36,962 nucleotides of DNA from Streptomyces niveiscabiei (GTDB taxonomy: Bacteria; Actinomycetota; Actinomycetes; Streptomycetales; Streptomycetaceae). The position numbers and the translations under genes were made by a program. Location: positions 1 to 36,962 of the forward strand of contig NZ_LIRL01000161.1 of the NCBI RefSeq assembly GCF_001419795.1. The letters are read 5' to 3'. Shown here one piece after another: positions 33,428-36,962 of the stretch; positions within the stretch are counted from its first letter, which is position 1; every line of letters starts with the position of its first letter. The notes below the pieces were generated by a model, which was not told the origin of the DNA, did no database searches, and saw nothing but the letters and a program-made list of their open reading frames with translations.

Positions 33428-33433
33428 TACGGT
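33428..33433 (+). promoter_or_regulatory. -10 box TACGGT of leaderless GntR 3
   Basis: TACGGT, 6 nt, then GTG at 33440. Same spacing as the other two GntR genes. Confidence 0.6.
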
Positions 33434-33439
33434 CGAAGA

Positions 33440-34300
33440 GTGGGCGAGCAGCAGATCGGCGATGGCGGCGGCAGGGAGTTTCAGCGGATCGCCGAGGTTC
33501 TGCGCGCCCGGATCATAGAAGGGGCCTACCCCGTAGGGAGTTTCCTGCCGTCGCAGCGGGATCTGGCGGACGAGTTCGGGGTCTCCCGGGACACCGTCCA
33601 GCGGGTGTTGAAGGAGTTGGCGAGCGAAGGGTGGATCCAGTCCCGGCAGGGGAGTGGATCGCGGGTGCTGAAGACCCCACTCATATCCTCCGGGGATCCG
33701 CGGCGCAAGGGCCGGGTCCTGTCCCTGAGGCCGCTGTTCGACGAGGCGTTCCAGGAGGCCGAAGTCGCCCTGGATGTCTCCACGTTGACGTCGGAGTCGC
33801 TGAGCGGCTACATGACGGAACAGGTGGGGCGGATCTACGCCGGACAGATCAGGCCTGAGCGGATCGCGGTGCGGATGCTGTTGCCCTCCGGTGAACTGCC
33901 GTATCCCCGCACCAGAGACGCGCCGGACGATCCAAGGCTCCAGGAACGGATGCGGAAGATCACTCAGCAGCATGTCGACTCGCTGACCCGGCTGTTCACG
34001 GAACTCCAGGCGCGCAGAACGGTCGACGAGGTCTCTCTGGAGATCAAGTACGTGCCGTTGCCACCGACGTTCAAGCTCTACCTGCTGAATGACCGTACGG
34101 CGTTGTTCGGTACCTACGCGGTGGTCGAGCGGTTGATCGTCCTGGACTCGGGCGACGAGATCGACGCGTACGACGTCCTCGGTCTCGGAGCCCCCCTCAC
34201 CCACCACGTGCGCGACGACGACCCGGACTCGGCCGCCTCCGTCTTTGTGGAGGGCATGCGGACATGGTTCGAGTCGGTGTGGAGAACGCTGGCCAAGTGA
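33440..34300 (+). CDS. GntR-type regulator 3 with novel C-terminal domain
   Basis: 286 residues from GTG. The winged helix is FQRIAEVLRARIIEGAYPVGSFLPSQRDLADEFGVSRDTVQRVLKELASEGWIQSRQGSGSRV. The C-terminal domain follows the same plan as GntR 1 and 2 but is diverged: RIAVRMLLPSGELPYP, QQHVDSLTRLFTEL, VPLPPTFKLYLLNDRTALFGTYAVVE, and the ending SVFVEGMRTWFESVWRTL. Its upstream sites are also different in sequence, consistent with changed DNA specificity. It precedes the tandem kinase-like gene by 163 bp. I infer that it controls small membrane protein 2, itself, and perhaps the kinase-like gene. Confidence 0.9.
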   Translation: MGEQQIGDGGGREFQRIAEVLRARIIEGAYPVGSFLPSQRDLADEFGVSRDTVQRVLKELASEGWIQSRQGSGSRVLKTPLISSGDPRRKGRVLSLRPLFDEAFQEAEVALDVSTLTSESLSGYMTEQVGRIYAGQIRPERIAVRMLLPSGELPYPRTRDAPDDPRLQERMRKITQQHVDSLTRLFTELQARRTVDEVSLEIKYVPLPPTFKLYLLNDRTALFGTYAVVERLIVLDSGDEIDAYDVLGLGAPLTHHVRDDDPDSAASVFVEGMRTWFESVWRTLAK

Positions 34301-34326
34301 CCCAGGTGTAACGGGAGTTGACTAAC

Positions 34327-34383
34327 ATGCCAGAACGACTCCCCGCCCGCGCTGTCGAACAGACAGACACCCAGGAGTGGTGA
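34327..34383 (+). CDS. Possible 18-residue ORF before the tandem kinase gene
   Basis: ATG with GGGAG 9 nt upstream encodes MPERLPARAVEQTDTQEW, ending about 80 bp before the tandem kinase-like gene. It may be a leader or a chance ORF; only its Shine-Dalgarno and position support it. Confidence 0.2.
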   Translation: MPERLPARAVEQTDTQEW

Positions 34384-34463
34384 CTACACCCACGTCCCCA
34401 CTGGGTCGTTACACAAGTCGCGTGCCTGTCATACCAGCGTGAGTCGTCCCATCGGAGCGGTCA

Positions 34464-36620
34464 GTGATCAAGCCCAGCGCCGCCTTGTCGTCGTTCGTCG
34501 AGGACGCCAGGAACAAGGCACCGGTCGCCAGCGGCCATCACAACGACAACTACGTGTGCGAGCTGCCGGAGTTCCTCGCCGACAGACTGGGCGAGGAGGC
34601 CGGTACGACCGTGCTGGTGCGGGTGAGACGGCGCGAGGCGCTGCCGGTGGTGATCCGGACCTGGCAGGACGAGGGCGCGATCCTGAAGGCCGTACGCCCG
34701 CATCTGCCCCACGCGCCGACCTGCCTGCTGCGCGCCCCGAGCTTCAGCATCCACAGCTATGTGCAGGGTGTGCCGCTGTCGACGGTCTGCGGCGACGGCA
34801 AACCCGTGGACGCCCGGCTCATGTCGGCACTGACCGAACTGCTGGCCCAGATGACGCGGGTACGGCGTACGGTGCTGCCGCCGCTGCCTTCGGGCTGGCC
34901 CGCTCACGGTGCCGACAGCCAGGCCTTCCTCAAGACCCTTGCCGTGGAGGCGGACCGGCAGATCAGGCTGCCCAACTGGCGTGGTTTCGGCGGCCTGTTC
35001 AGCTCGCTCGGCGTCCCGGAGGACGCGCTGACGCGCTTCGCCGGGCGGGTGCCGACGATGGCGCAACGGCCGTACAGTCTGCTGCACACCGACCTCCACC
35101 GCGACAACCTCATCCTGCCGTACGCCCCGGTGGAGGCGGAGGTGGTCACCGTGGACTGGGAACTCGCCACGTTCGGGGACCCGTTGCAGGACCTCGCCAC
35201 CCATCTGGTGCGCATGCGCTATCCGGAGCACCAGTGGAGCGAGGTGCTCGTGGCCTGGGAGTCCGCGATGCGCAGGGTACGGCCCGCGGCCGTCACCGGC
35301 TTCGACTCCGACCTGCGGCACTACCTCGACTTCGAGCGCGCCCAGTCCCTCTACCCTGACGTCATGCGCGCCGCGCGGTCCCTCGACTCCTCTTTCACGC
35401 AAAGGGACTTGGACCGTGCGACCCGCGAGGTCGAGCGGGCGATGCGGGTCGCCGAACGGCCGTTGCGGCTGCGTTCCGTACCGGGCCGGGCCGAGATCGA
35501 GTCGGCGCTGTTCCGCTGGCTCGCCGCCCGGCGCGGTGGTGAGGTCAGCGGGCGGGACTGGCTCGGCAAGGCGTTCGACTGCCGGCTCGACACCGAACGG
35601 GTGCCGCTCGGTGAGGAGTTCGGGGCGGAACAGGTGAAGGCCGTGCTCCTCGCGGAGGGTGCGGCCGGCGCCGACCAGGTGTTCAAGGGGGCCTCGCACC
35701 TCAACACCGTCGTCGAGGTCCCGGGCATCGGCTTCCCGGTCGTCGTGCGGCGTGAACTCCCCGACGTACGGCGGCGGGAGCGGCGCCCGCTGTACGAACA
35801 CGCCGTGCTGCGCGCCATCCACGCCTCCGACGTACCGGTGCTGGCGCCCAATGTCCTCGCGCTCGGGGAGAGTTACCACGACGATCCGTTCGCGATCCAC
35901 ACGTACGCCGGTCCGGACCCCGAGCGCGCCCCCCGGCATCCGGTGGACGGACTGCGGCCGTTCGAGGCGGACGCGCTGGTGGACCAGCTGTGCGCGTTGA
36001 CGCGGGTGGACTGGAAGTCGCTGGACGCGGCGGCCGAGAGCCGTGATTTCTACGGGCAGTTGACCTCCTCGCTGGTCGGCCTGGTCTGCGAACTACCCAA
36101 AGAGACAGGCGAGTTGGCGAAAGAGGTGGGTCTGCCCGAGGCCGGCCTGCTGGACAAGCTGCTGCGTCGGCATCACATCACCCGCCGGGCTCCCTCCCTC
36201 CTCCACGGCGACCTCAACCCCTGGAACCTCGTCCGCCGTCACGACTCCGCCGAATTCACCATCATCGACTGGGAGTTGGCGCTCGTCGGGGACCCCCTGT
36301 ACGACCTCGTCCGGCACATGCACCTGACGCCGACCAAACAGGCCATCAGGGAGCGGATGTTCGAGCGGTGGGTGAAGAAGCTCGGGGCGGAGCGGGTCGC
36401 CGGGTGGGAGAACGACTGGCTGGTGTACCGGTGGCTGGAGATCGTCCGCTCCGCCTACATCGACCTCGATCGCCTCGTCAGCAGAGAGGCCCTGGAGGCC
36501 CCCAACGTCCGCCGCGCCGTCGACTCGTACGGCCAGACCCTGAAGGCCGCCCTCGACGTCCTCGGCCTCCCCGTCCCCCGCGCAGCCAACCCCTACCTGG
36601 GGCTCGCGCTCACCGGATGA
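34464..36620 (+). CDS. Tandem aminoglycoside-phosphotransferase-like kinase, two domains
   Basis: 718 residues from GTG (GGAG 7 nt upstream). Two APH/choline-kinase-like domains lie in one chain. Domain 1 has the Brenner motif HTDLHRDN (Asp210, Asn215) and metal Asp231 in VTVDWELATFGDP. Domain 2 has HGDLNPWN (Asp583, Asn588) and Asp602 in IIDWELALVGDP. Both active sites look complete, unlike many fusions in which one half is dead. An ATP-binding-like GHHNDNY occurs near residue 24. APH-fold kinases phosphorylate antibiotics, sugars, choline or homoserine; the substrate here is unknown. It is the last member of the GntR/HAD cluster. Confidence 0.9.
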   Translation: MIKPSAALSSFVEDARNKAPVASGHHNDNYVCELPEFLADRLGEEAGTTVLVRVRRREALPVVIRTWQDEGAILKAVRPHLPHAPTCLLRAPSFSIHSYVQGVPLSTVCGDGKPVDARLMSALTELLAQMTRVRRTVLPPLPSGWPAHGADSQAFLKTLAVEADRQIRLPNWRGFGGLFSSLGVPEDALTRFAGRVPTMAQRPYSLLHTDLHRDNLILPYAPVEAEVVTVDWELATFGDPLQDLATHLVRMRYPEHQWSEVLVAWESAMRRVRPAAVTGFDSDLRHYLDFERAQSLYPDVMRAARSLDSSFTQRDLDRATREVERAMRVAERPLRLRSVPGRAEIESALFRWLAARRGGEVSGRDWLGKAFDCRLDTERVPLGEEFGAEQVKAVLLAEGAAGADQVFKGASHLNTVVEVPGIGFPVVVRRELPDVRRRERRPLYEHAVLRAIHASDVPVLAPNVLALGESYHDDPFAIHTYAGPDPERAPRHPVDGLRPFEADALVDQLCALTRVDWKSLDAAAESRDFYGQLTSSLVGLVCELPKETGELAKEVGLPEAGLLDKLLRRHHITRRAPSLLHGDLNPWNLVRRHDSAEFTIIDWELALVGDPLYDLVRHMHLTPTKQAIRERMFERWVKKLGAERVAGWENDWLVYRWLEIVRSAYIDLDRLVSREALEAPNVRRAVDSYGQTLKAALDVLGLPVPRAANPYLGLALTG

Positions 36621-36643
36621 GACCCCGTGAGGGCTACGCTGCG

Positions 36644-36649
36644 TACGCT
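36644..36649 (+). promoter_or_regulatory. -10 box TACGCT of leaderless TetR gene
   Basis: TACGCT, 6 nt, then ATG at 36656. A second TACGCT lies 9 bp upstream. Confidence 0.55.
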
Positions 36650-36655
36650 CGTCGC

Positions 36656-36962
36656 ATGAGTGAGAGCGGTTTGCGGGAGCGCAAGAAACAGCGGATGTAC
36701 CGGGATGTGTCGGACATCGCGGTACGGATGTTCATCGAACGGGGCTTCGACGAGGTGTCCGTCGCCGAGGTCGCCGCAGCGGCGGAGATCTCCAAGCCCA
36801 CGCTGTTCAGGTACTTCCCGGCGAAGGAGGACCTCGTCCTGCACCGGCTCGCGGACCACGAGCGGGAGCCCGCGGAGGTGGTGACCGCCGGGCGGGCGCG
36901 GGGGCTCGCACCGGTGGAGGCGCTGCGGCGGCACTTCCTGGCCGGGCTGGAGGCGCGCGACC
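36656..36962 (+). CDS. TetR family regulator, truncated by window edge
   Basis: The first 102 residues are visible and the frame is open at the window edge. The N-terminal TetR helix-turn-helix is typical: DVSDIAVRMFIERGFDEVSVAEVAAAAEISKPTLFRYFPAKEDLVLHRLADHE. The ligand-binding domain is cut off, so neither effector nor target can be guessed. Confidence 0.92.
   Translation, partial: MSESGLRERKKQRMYRDVSDIAVRMFIERGFDEVSVAEVAAAAEISKPTLFRYFPAKEDLVLHRLADHEREPAEVVTAGRARGLAPVEALRRHFLAGLEARD

Noticed and set aside
34461..35939. 492-codon minus-strand open frame opposite the tandem kinase gene
   Set aside because: The plus strand holds complete kinase motifs; the antisense frame has no recognisable feature or ribosome-binding site.

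Overview
The window is chromosomal DNA from a Streptomyces species. GC content is very high, codon use is strongly GC3-biased, and gene families typical of the genus are present: GlnR, Nur, RsiG, a DUF397/helix-turn-helix pair and Scr1/WhiJ-type regulators. From memory, the order glnR, sulfurtransferase/SseC operon, nur, rsiG matches the core chromosome region of S. coelicolor around SCO4159 to SCO4184. No rRNA, tRNA, prophage or CRISPR array is visible.

Layout. 1-8.1 kb: cell-surface and envelope genes (secreted G1-like peptidase, M23 peptidase with a structured leader, DUF11 surface protein, GH26 glycosidase), a GNAT enzyme, and an envelope-stress unit (sensor kinase, response regulator, small ORF, membrane-anchored HtrA-like protease) resembling MprAB/PepD. 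8.2-12.9 kb: LacI regulator, glnR, and a divergent set of hydrolase, MoaD-like sulfur carrier and membrane protein. 12.9-14.5 kb: TnpB element 1. 14.6-17.2 kb: DUF2993 protein, then a sulfur operon (short Cys-containing leader ORF, CysA-type sulfurtransferase, SseC/DUF1416) and a DUF3099 protein. 17.2-23.4 kb: unknown protein, aldo/keto reductase with divergent AraC regulator, DUF4232 lipoprotein, DsrE protein, two small genes, and a Scr1-type regulator with DUF397 partner. 23.36-24.8 kb: TnpB element 2, opposite orientation. 24.9-29.7 kb: tiny membrane protein, nitrobindin-like protein, nur, ygfZ, dtd, rsiG and an Eis-like acetyltransferase.

30.0-36.6 kb is the most unusual part. Three GntR-type regulators share an unfamiliar C-terminal domain. 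Two of them are divergent from small hydrophobic proteins that look related to each other. One GntR overlaps a HAD phosphatase gene by one base; another precedes a 718-residue protein with two complete aminoglycoside-phosphotransferase-like kinase domains. Perfect inverted repeats sit upstream of each regulator: two share one half-site (GAAGTTGGC-like) and the third differs (CAGTCCAA). I propose this as a repeated 'small membrane protein / GntR / phospho-enzyme' module of unknown function. A TetR gene runs off the right edge.

Other points of interest: (i) both TnpB elements lack TnpA, keep all nuclease residues, carry the same divergent ribbon-helix-helix gene, and end in paired hairpins consistent with an omegaRNA; (ii) the sulfur operon is preceded by a 26-codon leaderless ORF with cysteine codons, recalling cysteine attenuators of mycobacterial cysA2/sseC operons; (iii) at least thirteen start codons lie 6-7 nt downstream of a TANNNT -10 element, so leaderless transcription is common here.
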